Origin: Chara braunii
Lineage: Eukaryota > Streptophyta > Charophyceae > Charales > Characeae
DNA: 64,000 bases
Assembly: GCA_003427395.1 (NCBI GenBank)
Contig: BFEA01000079.1
Location: 2,066,586 to 2,130,585, forward strand
Direction: 5' to 3'
The position numbers and the translations under genes were made by a program. Positions 36,291-48,120 of the stretch are shown piece after piece. Position 1 is the first letter of the stretch, and every line of letters begins with the position of its first letter. The notes beneath the pieces are model-generated. The model was not told where the DNA came from. It was given only the letters and a program-made list of their open reading frames with translations, and ran no database searches.

Positions 36291-36900
36291 ATGAAATCCT
36301 GGGCAAAAGAGTTAATGGAACGTGTGGAGCAGCTACAACTGTTGATCTCTACACTAAGGACTGCAACAGTTTTGAATTGTGTTATGAGTCGCATCAGCTG
36401 CCGAGAACCACCAATATCAAAGAATAGCAAACAATTGGCGTCTAACAGCTGCCAATGTCCATCACGATTTCCGTGTTGTTCATTCCGTTCAAACATGCTA
36501 CTTCAATGCAGTTGTTTTTTTTTTTTTTTAAAGTTGCAACTACCTTTCTTGATGTTGATTTATCACTAATGCTTGACAATCGTTTTCGTGGTGACATTCC
36601 TCATCTGCGAACCTGTCATTTGTCGCTTGTGTGAGTCTTGTTGAACTTGAGAAACGCTGAATGACTGAGTGATTATCTTCAATTTCTTCTTTACTATGAT
36701 GACTCTGATGTGAATGTTGTTTCTTAAGTTTGTGAGAATTTCTCTCCAAGGGAACTCCACATATACCCTGGTGACTTAGAGATATCAATGAGTGGAATGA
36801 AGGTTCGTCTCAGTGAGCGGAAAAGTGCTCCACTGCGGGGAAAAAAATATATATATTTTTGTGTCACTTAGCTACATCTTTTTTTCAAATATTGTTAATT
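36290..36900. other. Unassigned sequence
   Basis: Only short frames are present; no domain or repeat was recognised. Confidence 0.4.
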
Positions 36901-37260
36901 TTTACCTAGGCTTCCAGCCGGGCCGACAACGAAATCTCGATTTTCACGATTTTTTTTAAGTTTCGGATTTTCCCAGCAATTTACAATTTCGTGAATTTTC
37001 TGGAATTTCGGGATTATCGGGATAACACGGATACGAGACATATTGAAGTATTTTTCGATGACGATATCCTAAATTTCACGATTTTTCAGGATTTTTATAA
37101 TTTTGCTAGTTTTGAATTTTCGTGATTTTTCATAAATTTGGGGATTGTCAAGATAACGTAAAAACGAGACTTAATTTAGGGTTTTTGGGATTTTTTAAAG
37201 TCATGTTCGCCAACAACAAACCACGAATTTGCTAAAAGTTCGCTAACAAGCTTCGTTAGT
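36900..37260. repeat. Diverged relatives of the satellite
   Basis: Words such as GGAATTTCGGGATTATCGGG and ACGGATACGAGAC recall the 80-bp monomer but are strongly diverged and AT-rich. Confidence 0.4.
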
Positions 37261-37506
37261 CAATTCGGTAAAATTTTTGGCCCTATTGGCCACGAGTGCC
37301 TTTCTTCTTTTTGTGTTCCTCCTGTCGTCTGTCCTTTCCTCGTGTCCGACCTATGAAACATATACTCCCTCTTTTTTTTTTTTTCCCCTCACATTCCATG
37401 AGATGTATCATGTCTTACTGTTCGTCCCTCTTTTCCTTTGGCTATCTCCTTTTCCTTTCCATCTCTTGCCTGTTCTCTGCTTGGCATTTAGAAGTATAGT
37501 AGTTCC

Positions 37507-37800
37507 TCAATAAGCGTTTGCAATTGCCCCAGAGGCTCGCTCCACAATAGTCCTGACAAAAGACCTGGTGGTCTTCCTCACAAACCGGATGAACCCTCCA
37601 ACGTTGGATTCAGACAAAATGTTATGTTCATTTGCAAACAAATCATAAGCCCAGAGGAACTCTTCCAAGTTGGAGGAGTCGAAGCGAATGGGCAACCCGT
37701 CTCTCCCCACAGGTGATGGGTGCAACCCCTCAATTTTTCTTTCAAACTCCTGCCAAATGAGTGATTCTCTGGCGAATCTGGCGTACCTCTACCAACATCC
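37507..37800 (-). pseudogene. Gypsy-type gag N-terminal fragment
   Basis: The minus strand reads LPIRFDSSNLEEFLWAYDLF, the FDG-x3-LEEFL-like opening of many Ty3/Gypsy gag proteins. It is preceded by FAREFxWQEFERKIEGL-like sequence. The frame stops at TGA 37507-37509. No knuckle remains. Confidence 0.5.
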
Positions 37801-38464
37801 TAGTCACCCCCTAACCATAGTAATTAGCATGTGTATCAAAACTGATCATGAACATCTCCACACGCCCTCCATCGAAAATAGGAGGGCTACTCTCTCTAGT
37901 GTTTCTTTGCTCTCCCCCGTCTCGTAGTCCTCAGTGAAGCTTCAAGTGGCCCTGCCCCGCCCTTCCCTCTTGGCATGGCTGTCAAGGGTATTAAACCTGC
38001 ACAACAAGGAAGAGAAAACAGGAGCACAAGGGTTAAGCATGTCAAGCATCCAAAGTAAAAGACATATTAACCCTCCCATAACTTCCTAAATATTTATACT
38101 TATACATATATATATACTTAACTTTATCCTCATTCTATCATACCATTCTAATATGACAATTTACGTTTCTTTTCTCCGTTATACTAAGGTTTTTCCTTTA
38201 CAGCTAGAAACCACATGGCTTGCCAGTTCTATGCTCACCTCATCTCGAGCCACAAACTTTTTCAATCTAGAGCCAGATACTCAGTCTTTCCATGCCGTTT
38301 CATTCATTTCTTGGATTTGATATGCCCCGTGTTCGCTACATCTCGTGATTCTATACAGTCCCAACCATCGTTTGTCCAGCCTCCTCGACCATTGTTTTTC
38401 TAGAGACGAATCTTACAGTAACACGGTATCTCTCACTTTAAGGAAGGAAGGTTAACAACAATCG
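37800..38464. other. Unassigned AT-mixed sequence
   Basis: No gene was recognised. It probably belongs to the surrounding retroelement relics. Confidence 0.35.
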
Positions 38465-38900
38465 TATTTTTCATCACCACTTCAGAACAGCCTTCACCAC
38501 TTCAAGATGCAGACTGCCTAAACAGGTGGTTTTCAGGGTCTTCGGACCTTTCACCACTTCAGGACCATTAAGGTTTGAAAATCCTGAATGGTCCTGAAGT
38601 GGTGAAAGCTCCGAAGACCCTGAAAACCATTTGTTTAGGCAGACTGCATCCTCAAGTGGTGAAGGGTGGCTTTCATGGTCTTCGAACCTTTCACCACTTC
38701 AGGACCATTTATGACTTTCAGATTGCCCAAAACTCTCACTTAACTACTTCAGGACACCCTTCACCACTTTAGGATGCAACCTCCCTAAACAGGTGGTTTT
38801 CAGGGTCTTCGGACCTTTCATCACTTCAGGACCATTCAGGATTTTCATACTGCCAAAAAATCTCACTTCAGAATTTTCATTCCTGAATTTTCAGCTACCT
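38465..38900. repeat. Hairpin module, copy 2, with 56-bp palindrome arms
   Basis: Bases 38514-38569 pair with 38587-38642 as an inverted repeat (53 of 56 positions) around a 17-nt loop. Additional direct units follow to 38900. It lies just downstream (minus sense) of the integrase relic, where a retroelement 3' UTR would be. It is related to 27005-27440. Confidence 0.88.
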
Positions 38901-38959
38901 GATAACCGCTTGTGACTTTAAGAGACTCCTTCCTTACCCGTGTCAACTGGTCCCATCCG

Positions 38960-40218
38960 AACTTGTCATTGGTTTAACTGCCACCTACTCTACTCGCCAC
39001 TTCTTGAACTTTATCTTCTATGACTCCAATCTGACGCGCCCTTAGATCAAGCAACTCCTCAAAAGACAATGTCGTTTCAAGTTCTTATCGCTTCCAAGTC
39101 TTCAAAAAACTTTCAATAAGGAATGTCGCATGTCTGCCATACCATAGTGTAGCCGGCTCGTAGTTGGTACTCCTTCTGACAATAATGTTTTCCACGAAGA
39201 AGACAACTCTTAGGAAATTCAGTCACTGATTGGGTCTGCCATTTGTCCACTTTGCGATGAGATTTGTAATGGTACTATGTCCTCTTTCAACTGGTGCGTT
39301 AGCTTGAGGATGTGCCGAAGTTGTATACTCGACAATCACACCATATCCCCTAAAAAACGTCTTCATTTTTGCACAAGTGAATTCAAACCCCCTGTCCATT
39401 ACGAACTTTGAAACGAAAGGATAGCATAGGTAATATTTTTCAATGTATCGAGTCAATACTTTTCCAGTTTTGGTGCGAATAGTCTTGCCATCCACGAATG
39501 CTGAGAGATTGTCTCGTGCATCAAAGATATAGTTAAGCTCACCTACCCCTAGTGGCATCTCTAATAGATCAAGATGAACGACCGCTTCAACCTCACGTAT
39601 ATATCTAGGGTGAAGTGATTCCCTAGGTCTAAGGAAAGACCGCTCCTGACATGTTACACAAGATTTACAATAATTGTCAATCATGTTTCTCATGCTATCC
39701 CAATAATATAGGTCGTAAATCTTTAGGTATGTTACATCTGCACTCCTATGGCCACCTGCTGTTCCATCATGAAGGGCGGCAATAACAGCAATCTGCCGAT
39801 TTACGCCACAGACCACTCTTTTGGGATTCCTTCCTTTACTTCTCATAACCAGATGACCGTCTCGCACCAAGAAATTTGGCCGCATCTTGAGGACTCTTTC
39901 GCAAGCGTTTTTTTCCCTCACTTCACACGAAAGGATCATTGCTAGTTCCAGATATACTCCGTCATACTCTTCGGCGCGAAAAACATCGGACTTCCAATCC
40001 ATGTTCGTGCCGGTCTCCGCCCATTCTGCTTCTTTAGGGATTATGACCCCCAGTCGCACGCTCGCCACCATCTTCCTGGACAATCGAGCCTTGAGCTCGT
40101 CTCGAAGCCTTGGGGCTGAGGCTAGGACATCCTTCAGGTTCATAACATGCATCACAGTCCAGCCCAAAATGGACAAAATACTACGTTCATGACAGATGGA
40201 GGGTAAACACCACTCCAC
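38960..40218 (-). pseudogene. Ty3/Gypsy integrase (5'-truncated pol)
   Basis: From 40218 the frame is open for 331 codons. An H2C2 zinc-binding region has His at residues 150 and 157 and Cys at 187 and 190 (GGHRSADVTYLKIYDLYYWD, then CKSCVTCQ). The catalytic triad is complete: D217 (HLDLLEMP), D275 (VMDRGFEF) and E311 (PVERGH), with exactly 35 residues between the last two, the DD35E rule. The C-terminal part continues in frame past TGA (39223-39225) with NYEPATLWYG and FEELLDLRARQ, crossing one TAA. Upstream RT and RNase H are absent: homology ends near 40200 and family A begins. Integrase inserts retroelement cDNA; this copy is dead. Confidence 0.88.
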
Positions 40219-40259
40219 AGCCTAACTCCAGTACTAATGCTCACCTTACCTCCCTCAGA

Positions 40260-40500
40260 AATCATCAAGAAATTTGGCATTGTCTTGCCAAAGTTTTCCC
40301 TAACGGAAAATAATCTAACTCTCCAACTTTCACAAAATTTCGGCAACGTTTCCCATAGAAAAAATATTTTTTCATAATTTTTGGGAGTCCAAAAATGACT
40401 AACTATTTTCAGGTTTGTGAAAATTTTGGCAGCACTTCCCATAGGAATTGAAGGCTACCAAGATTTATACAAAGCTGAAAATGCAAAGACAAAGCACAAC
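40260..40500. repeat. Tandem family A, two to three monomers
   Basis: ATTTCGGCAACGTTTCCCAT (about 40340) and TTTTGGCAGCACTTCCCATA (about 40426) match the array at 7880-8560. Confidence 0.75.
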
Positions 40501-40829
40501 TATACTTGGGACTAACTCCGACTGCTTCCTCGTAGTTAGAACTGAAGATAGTTTACATGATCCTCCTTTGAAGATGATATCATGAGCTACCACTAGTCTT
40601 GATTTCTAGTATGTCGGCCCTACTACATCCCAAGTTTCTCTCCCATCATCCATTTCACCTACCTATAGCTCCAGCACTCAGCGAGCATCTAAAGCAACTA
40701 AGTTATCAAAAGATGCCCCAGACGAGTGCCCGTAAACATGCATAAACAAACATCTCTCTCAATCCCACATCAGTTTAATCCAAATAGTTCGTTAATCAAT
40801 TTTTTTGACCCTCAGTAACCTCCCTTTCC

Positions 40830-41691
40830 TATAGCATAGGATCAGACCGCCCCAACTTAGGGGTACGCCTGACTTGCCTAAGTAAAACAAATAGGGTACG
40901 CACAACTAGACTGCCCCAACTTAGGGGTATGCCTAGCTTACATAACTGAAACGTATGTCCAGGCTGCCCCAACTTAGGGGTATGCCTGGCCCAACATAAA
41001 CTGTGCACATAAAGCATATGACCAGACCGCCCTAACTTAAGGGTACGCCTGACGACATAAAGCATAAGACTAAACTGCCCCAACTTAGGGGTATGCCTAA
41101 CCTGCCTAAACAAACAGAAACGACGAATGGTCGGACCGCCCTAACTTAAGGGTACGTCCAACCTACATAACATCAACGACAAAGGGCATATCGCTAGACC
41201 GCCCCAACTTAGGGGTACGCCTAGTTAGCCTAAACAGTTTAAGATATGTAAGACAATATGATCAGACCGCCCTAACTTAAGGGTACGCCTGATCTGCCTA
41301 AAACAAGTTACAAACGACGTATGACTAAGCCTCCTAAACTTAGGGGTACGCTTAGCCTCCGTAACAACAATTTAGACAACCATAAACACTTTACACAAAC
41401 TTTATAACTTTCTTTCCTCTTAGGCAGACGGTCAGACCTACCCGAGTTAGGGAGACATCCGACCCTGCCTTGTGTTGAGAAGGGAAAATAAATAAGCTTT
41501 ATACTAAGTCTCTGCCTTTTTGTGTTATCATGGGCATAGGACCAAACCGCCCTAACTTAGGGGTACGTTCAGCCTGCCCAGGTTACCCTCTCATTATATT
41601 CTTCATTTGCTTTCCTTCTCTTTTTGTTCTACCTGACTTACTGACCGGACCTCCCAACTTAGGGTGTCATTTTATCAGATGCATATATATA
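40830..41691. repeat. Tandem family B-prime (about 60-bp), left part
   Basis: The core GCCCCAACTTAGGGGTACGC recurs about every 53-68 bp (40852, 40916, 40969, 41031, 41077, 41138, 41202, 41268, 41336 and weaker copies to 41652). The CCCC...GGGG core is a short dyad. Spacers are A-rich and variable. Confidence 0.9.
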
Positions 41692-41875
41692 NNNNNNNNN
41701 NNNNNNNNNNNNNNNNNNNNNNNNNNNNNNNNNNNNNNNNNNNNNNNNNNNNNNNNNNNNNNNNNNNNNNNNNNNNNNNNNNNNNNNNNNNNNNNNNNNN
41801 NNNNNNNNNNNNNNNNNNNNNNNNNNNNNNNNNNNNNNNNNNNNNNNNNNNNNNNNNNNNNNNNNNNNNNNNNNN
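41692..41875. other. Assembly gap (Ns)
   Basis: 184 unknown bases, hiding the left end of the MITE that follows. Confidence 1.
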
Positions 41876-42480
41876 AAAAGATACGTTATGGAGAAAAATA
41901 CATTAAACAAGATTTGCCTGAGCATTACGTTTGAATTCCTTACCAAATTTGAAATAAAAATAAAATACACAAAACAAATACTAATAATATAAATAAATAA
42001 AAAGAATTAAATTTAGTGAGTGCGCGAGCATATTTTCGACACCGCCATCTTTGGCGATTTTTCATTTTTTTTTTGCATAGCTAAATGCCCTGAAAACTTA
42101 CAGATGTGTACTTCACATAATACAAAACCCACTAAAAAAGTTTCAAAAAATAATAAAATTGTCTAAACCCCGAACTAAAGTGGAAACAAAAAGTCAAAAG
42201 TGAAAAAAAACGTGGGCGAGCACGTTTTGACACTGCCATCTTTGGTGATTTTTAATTTTTATTTGGCTAAGCCACTTGACTTGAAACTTTATAGGCATGT
42301 ACCTCACGTCATAGAGAACTCATAAAAACAAATTACGAAATAAAAAATTATTTTTAGGCCCCAAAATAATTTTTGGCGGGGGCCGAACGCCGTCGGGTTC
42401 GGGCCCCGTACGGGACCCCGAACGCCCGAACGTACAGAGGTCCGCCCGGGGGCCTCTGTACGTACGGGCTAGTAACCATG
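41876..42480 (+). mobile_element. Non-autonomous hAT-like MITE, copy 3 (left end in gap)
   Basis: Same orientation and internal order as 3677-4431, from the position equivalent to about 3828. The right end reads GTAACCATG in place of GTGACCCTG. It lies inside the B-prime array, which resumes at 42575. AT dinucleotides on both sides hide any target duplication. Confidence 0.85.
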
Positions 42481-42574
42481 TATATATATATATATATATT
42501 CTATTTGACGATATATATATATATGTATATATATATATCAGTTTTTATACTTTGGATTACCTTTCAAGTTCATG
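42481..42574. repeat. (TA)n microsatellite
   Basis: Two TA runs around ATTCTATTTGACG. Confidence 0.85.
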
Positions 42575-42885
42575 GCTTATGGCTAGGCCGCCCCAACTTA
42601 GGGGTACGCCTAGTCTCATGTCGTTGTCCCCCTCTGAAGAAGAAAAACACACAGAACTGGGTCTACGCAACTTAGAATATCCCCATTCTTGCTTCAGTAA
42701 CCTACAAGAAACATCTGGAATCTGAGTCTTCCCAACATAGGGGGTCCGTCCTCCTGTTCAGAAACCCCAAAAGAAACAAGTGGTTGGATTGTCCAACGTG
42801 ATAGGCCCGAACCTCAAAGGTCATACATTCAGCCCAACAAACAAAAATAAAACATAGCACTGAACCTTCTCAACTTAGAGGGATC
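42575..42885. repeat. Tandem family B-prime, right part
   Basis: GCCGCCCCAACTTAGGGGTA at about 42587 and a weaker copy at about 42870. Confidence 0.75.
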
Positions 42886-43720
42886 CAGCCTTGGGTTGAC
42901 CCGGTCAAACGCATGTAAAACGCATTCCTCCCGCCTTCCCTCATTCATTCTATCTGAGTTTATCATACATACTTGTTAATTTTACCTTTCAGATAATGTC
43001 TTGAATTCAAAACAAACAAAACCAACTAGTTTTCCAAGTCATACTTACAGGCACACATAATAGCAAAGGGTAGTACAATTTAAGGAATGGGATCACACGT
43101 GTAAAATGAGTTTATACCTGAGTGTTCTCTACCTCCAAAACCTCGCCTGGGCACCAGCAGAGCTCCCGCAATCGGTGGGTGGATCTCCCACAAGGTTTTG
43201 TTGCGGTCTTACGTGTTGCAATCTCGCCTCCCGCCTTCCTCTTGTAACCTCGGACTAGACTTAGAGTAAGAAGGGCAGAAGGAGATAAGTTAGACTTTCG
43301 AGATCCAAGAGAGGGACAAACTCTACTTGCATGAGAGGGCCTTTAAATCTTTAATCGCTTGAGGGCCCCACAATGATGGCGAAAACCTCACAGTAAGATG
43401 ACCGAACCTTACTCGGAACGTGAAGACGACGGCCAACCACAGCCAAAATGTTGAGTAGTGGTTCCCTAACTGACCTTCACGTCGTAGCAGTGACCCCTTT
43501 TACAGGGTCTGATCATCCTCCCAAACTAGTGTCGTTCCTCCCGACCGAACCACCACTACGCAGCCCAAAAAGGCTGCATTCGAATAGAGCACACCCCCGT
43601 GCTTTATTCGAAATGTGGGTGATACTCAGTCAAACAGCAATGCATACTGCAATTATGCCCTGTAGCCTAGCAAAATAGCACTGTCCAGTAACAAGCCCCA
43701 TAGGTACAAGGGCAAATAGC
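42885..43720. repeat. Repeat family C, copy 2
   Basis: Homologue of 15400-16350 in the same orientation: GACCCGGTCAAACGCATGTA, CGCCTGGGCACCAGCAGAGC, CGCCTCCCGCCTTCCTCTTG, then the GAATAGAGCAC...GCTTTATTC inverted core near 43580-43612. Confidence 0.7.
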
Positions 43721-43789
43721 AATCTGCGATGTTACACAACGAAACACAGACTCGCACAACAACAAGAATCAGTAAAAGATATAGCAAGG

Positions 43790-43900
43790 CAAAACTGACT
43801 CCGTAACGCACCGTTGACTCCATAAGGCACAACTAACTCTGTAATGTACAGTTGACTCCGTAAGGCACAACTGACTCCGTAAGGCACAGTGCAACAAGAC
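43790..43900. repeat. 19-bp minisatellite
   Basis: About five copies of GACTCCGTAAGGCACAACT with point changes. Confidence 0.85.
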
Positions 43901-45409
43901 TTAGCAAAATACAGCAATTTCAACAACTGCATAAAGTCGCGTATCAGCAACGTGTCGAAGCAGCGCCTTATAGCACGATTAGTGACACCACGACGTCGCA
44001 ACAGTAACCACAGCTCCAAACCGCCTAGAACTGTGGCGTCAACCTTAATTTGACTACTGCAACTCACAATTAGAGCGTAGGTATCATCGACCTCAAAGAT
44101 AAATCTACAAAGCATATGCAGACGTCGTTTAGGCAGTGCAGTTCACTGCCAATATCATGTACGTACAACCTCCTCTGTGCTCATATCGGAACCTAGGATC
44201 AACGAAATTAATAGGCTATACTCCCGTAGCCTGTCGGTGCTGGAAACGATATCAGTCATCACTTGATCAGGCCAATGCAACGACCCGTATAGTAGCATCA
44301 CAAAACTCCACAATCGATGATATTGATTTCTTAGCAATAATCTATGAAGACAGCATCAACTTTGAATTTAGCTGCACTGGTCGTGTGGAAACAACAATAA
44401 CATGTCGAAACACAATAAGGGACGGCGAAAAATGACAGCAGCGCAAGAGGGCTAGGAGCACGGTATGGCCACGACCACGGACATGACGAGGAGCCCGATC
44501 ACCAATACGATTGTGATAGTGAGTATGACCACGAAAAAACATGCATCAAAGATGGTGAACTTGAAGCCCAGCACGACGCTCAGCTCTGCTGAGGGCGTCA
44601 CAGCGACGAGCATGAGCCAAAACCACAAACAGAAGAACGATTTCGGCAACTTCGATAGGTATATTTGAAAGGAGCGAAGAGGCGAGCACTTCGACCACCA
44701 CCGTAAACAGCAACACTCTCACTGTTGCTGAAGCGAGCATGCCATCTGATGAAGGTGAACCCGATCCCGACGTATAGCAAGCCAAAGTGACTGCGGGGGA
44801 GAACCCACCAAGGCGATTTCGACGAGCAGCGTAATGAAACATGACACTAAAGATCAGACGCGCAGTGCGCCCACCGTGACACTGAAGATCCTGACCGCCC
44901 CTTTTCAAAATGAGAATGAATCTTCTGCTAGAACATGGGCAAATACAACGCTCAAGATAAAATATGATGTGCTCGACTAGCAACGAAACCCCGAACAACG
45001 TAGGAATCGTCGAGCGACACAACAACTTCGAGCAAGGTCTAGATGGTGAACACACGGCAATTATGAGCCTATGCACATGAGGCAAGTATGTGTTGTCTCT
45101 CCTCCTTTCATATGCTCCGTTCCATCGCACGCTCACTTACGTGCACCACTCCGCCTTAACTCCCAGTGTACAAACGTACCTGGCCGCTCACCAGGCGAGG
45201 TTCACTCGAGTCAAATTGCCAAGCTATAAGAAGGAAGTGGCGTCGTGACTTAGGACCGACAAGTAGGATTCGGATGTCGATGGTGACCTCCTTGATGAGA
45301 GCTAGTTCGACAAATGTAGTGACGAGGAAAAGCCCAACCTGCATGATAGTGGTGAATACTGCTTCGCTCATGTACTCCCCAATCGTACGAATTCAGACTA
45401 AATTCGTCC

Positions 45410-45711
45410 CTTGAACACTGGCGGATACACTGGCAAGTCCCCTCTTGGCTTAACATGTGCAACTTGATACTATAGCCCGTCCTCTTGGTACATCTCGCAT
45501 TGCCAGCTTCGCTTCCCAAAATACAAGGTAGGCTTCCTCTATCATTCCCCTCCTTCCTTTCTCCTTTACTCTTATCTCCTCCTACCTTCACCTTCCACTG
45601 AAACCTGGGCGGATACACTACCGAATCTGCCTCGGGTTAGCGCGAAGCCTGACACCGTAGCCTCCACTTTCAGTTCATCCTGCATTGCCAGCTTCCGAGG
45701 TAAGTGTCTAT

Positions 45712-45720
<9 letters not shown>
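45410..45720. repeat. Two-copy tandem repeat with splice-donor-like ends
   Basis: A GGCGGATACACT...ATTGCCAGCTTC unit begins at about 45421 and 45609. The copies end at CAAGGTAGGC (45527) and GAGGTAAGTG (45698), both resembling 5' splice donors, followed by pyrimidine-rich sequence. Confidence 0.55.

Positions 45721-45769
<49 letters not shown>
45714..45769. repeat. (CT)n microsatellite, left of adapter
   Basis: Probably one tract with 45903-45988, split by the chimeric insert between them. Confidence 0.95.
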
Positions 45770-45771
<2 letters not shown>

Positions 45772-45807
45772 GTCTCTTATACACATCTAGATGTGTATAA
45801 GAGACAG
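45770..45807. other. Nextera mate-pair junction adapter (contaminant)
   Basis: Exact 38-bp pair of Tn5 mosaic ends, CTGTCTCTTATACACATCT followed by its reverse complement. This is a library-preparation sequence, not genomic. Confidence 0.98.
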
Positions 45808-45901
45808 AGCATACACAGCAGCAATAAGCCACTTCTCAGAACATATTGTGACCACTACCCATGCCCATCGCCCGCACGAATCCCATAAACAATCATGAAA
45901 A
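45808..45901. repeat. 94-bp chimeric copy of the LINE endonuclease region
   Basis: Identical to 22448-22541. It starts directly at the adapter and ends at a single N (45902). Confidence 0.95.
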
Positions 45902-45902
45902 N

Positions 45903-45988
<86 letters not shown>
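45903..45988. repeat. (CT)n microsatellite, right of single N
   Basis: Continuation of the tract at 45714-45769. Confidence 0.95.
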
Positions 45989-45993
<5 letters not shown>

Positions 45994-46219
45994 CGCGCGC
46001 ACACATCCGAAGCAGAGGATCACCACAAAACTGTCGAAGATAGTCACTTTCTTAAGACGACGACGATCGTGGTGATGAGGCTGCGGAGGTGAGGCAACTC
46101 GATGATGAACGTGACGACGACCAAGCTTAGCACCTCGTTGACCGTGACTATGATGATGATCACGGTGGATATGGTACTGGGATCACGATGGAGACCGCGA
46201 GGAGCAACGCCCGGATCGC

Positions 46220-46848
46220 TGCACTGCTCTCTGAAATGTGTAAAATGATAATGGATCTTTCCTTAGATTGTGGTCTGATCCTCTTGCCTTTTTACTATGC
46301 TTACGGAGCATTGAGAGATGTTACTTCTATCGCCAAGATGAGTAACGCGTCGATCAGATGGTAACTCTCAAATTCCGCGGTTGGCCTCACGCAACTTCCA
46401 TCGATAGGATGAGCAAAATCAAATGAATTTTCCACTGAAACAGGGAGATGCACGTAGACCCACACTATGGTCAAGTATGTACTTCCTCTTCACTCCTCCC
46501 TTCGATCGTCTTCTTCGTCAAACTCCCAAACCTTTTTCCTTTTCGTGAAGAATAGCGCTACTTCATAACGCTTACACGACTTACCTTTGAACAGGCCGAC
46601 AATGGCACAGACGAGGAATGAATCATCAAATCCCTTCACGTGGCCGCACTGTCTGCTTTATGCAGTGCGGGTCAGTCCCATTTTCGTTGGCCCCGTTCAT
46701 CGTGCTACTCAAGTGCGAGGGCCATGTTAGTCTCCTGCATATCGTTCCAATTTTAACGGATGTTCTAAAGGACTGTACCGGGGCCACGGCCTTGGGATAC
46801 CACCCTCGAGCTGACCGGCCCCAGTCAATTCAGAAATAGCTGATTTTA
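46220..46848. other. Unassigned sequence
   Basis: No supported gene. CACTATGGTCAAGTATGTAC at 46464 resembles GAGGCAAGTATGTG at 45081 and both look like splice donors followed by pyrimidines, but no reading frame ties them together. Confidence 0.35.
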
Positions 46849-46935
46849 TTCATCAAGTTCCATCATCTAGGTTCGAACACGGTGTCTGTATTTCAACAGT
46901 TCATGGGTGTACCCACTGAGCTAGGCTCTTTGGTT
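46849..46935 (-). mobile_element. tRNA-like SINE head
   Basis: The minus strand has an A-box-like CTAGCTCAGTGGGTAC and a B-box-like GTGTTCGAACCT, separated as in tRNA genes, with CTGTTGAAATACAGAC between. It shares that internal segment with 55228-55290. No mature tRNA fold with paired acceptor arms is seen, so a SINE head fits better than a tRNA gene. Confidence 0.5.
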
Positions 46936-47209
46936 TCGCGGCCTGTCTTGATACCGGCATAGGACCGCGTCCCAAAATGGGACAGAATAAAATTAAGAAT
47001 GATAAGAAAAATAATAAAGTTAGAAAAATATCAGAAACGGCGACGGGAGGGGAAGGGTCGTCGGAACCCGACCCTCGGTCCTGCCCATCAGTCCTGCGAT
47101 CGGACTCCCTGACAAAACTAAAGGGGATAGTCCCATGGGACCCTCAACCCCTCAGTTTCCTTCATAAGACGCTCGTGCGCTCTTTCGTTGCCTTCTTCTG
47201 GCGTCGATC

Positions 47210-47275
47210 CTCGAATCCCCATAGTGTCAGTTCAAAGTCATAACCTATTGGGCTAGGCCCAAGCTTGGATGTAAC
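47210..47275 (-). other. Degenerate tRNA-like sequence
   Basis: The minus strand has GGGCCTAGCCCAATAGGTTA (A-box-like) and GGGGATTCGAGGATC (B-box-like). Possibly another SINE head. Confidence 0.35.
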
Positions 47276-48120
47276 AGGTGCGGACTTGGTTATAAAAACG
47301 TTCGTTTCAGGCCTAGGCCTGTCGGACTGTACTAAAGGTCGTTCTTAGGCACACCGGTCATTTCTAGGGCTCCTATGTGTCGGCCTTTGCCGCATGAAGG
47401 GGTCAGTTTCACCTGCCGTCGTTATGCATGCGGCACAACCGCGCCGTTACCCAAAAACTCAAACTTTCTCACTAGGCCACAATTCCAAAAGACCACACTT
47501 TTACCCCCTAAACGTCAGAAAAACTTCGATTTTTATAGTGCTGCCTGCGGCCTCTACCGTTGACCAAATATGATGGTCGGCCTAGGAAGTCAGACACTTT
47601 GCACCTCACTGATCCTAGGGCTGTAGCAAATAAGTCAAGCGGATCTAATAACTAAATCCTAGCCCCGATCATCAACTGCCGGTCTCAAACGCGAATGCGC
47701 ACCGAGTGCGCTATTGCCATCTCTTCACACTCCTTTTCTAGTTCAAGCTACTAGGCGCAGGCACCACTCTTATAAATATAACCAATGTCCGCCTAAAAAC
47801 CCATGCGTGCCCTCGAAGTGCACGCCCACACACTCTCTAATCGGATCAGAAACGCGTGTCATTCCCAACCCCTGAGAGTTGGTTATGGTCATACAGAAAC
47901 GAGACACCCTCTCGGATATCGTCGAAAACGCATCTTCTGTGAGATTCAAAAAGGTGCCCAAATACCCTTGTAAGGGTATTTGGGTCAACAGCGATGAGGA
48001 GAACCCTTTATACGGTGGACTTCAAGGGCGAGCTAATTGAGTTGTTTGTGCATGTGTGCAAGCGTTTCAAGTCGCGTTTGCATGGGTGCAAACGAGTCAA
48101 ATCGCGCTTACATGGGTGTG
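47276..48120. other. Unassigned sequence with one perfect hairpin
   Basis: No gene is supported. Bases 47957-47984 are a perfect 11-bp stem (CCCAAATACCC / GGGTATTTGGG) around TTGTAA. A weak tRNA-like pair of boxes lies at 47690-47745 (minus). Confidence 0.45.

Larger units (their letters stand above)
44450..46220 (-). other. Series of V/I/T-rich hydrophobic open segments (family D)
   Basis: The minus strand repeatedly opens into hydrophobic stretches: TITIVLVIGLLVMSVVVAI (44452-44649), VLLFTVVVEVLASSLLS (about 44700), FTTIMQVGLFLVTTFVELA (45156-45371) and IIIIVTVNEVLSLVVVTFII (about 46130). The plus strand at the same places is ATG/GAC/ACG-rich. Four such segments in 1.8 kb could be relics of a tandemly repeated membrane-protein exon or just a GTGACGATG-like repeat. 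The adapter-linked insert at 45770-45902 lies inside. No family is recognised. Confidence 0.25.

Noticed and set aside
36170-36430. Arg/Glu repeat frames.
   Set aside because: They are translations of a (GA)n microsatellite.
45572-45888. Peptide SVSYTHLDVYKRQ recurring in several frames.
   Set aside because: It is the translation of the Nextera mosaic-end adapter.
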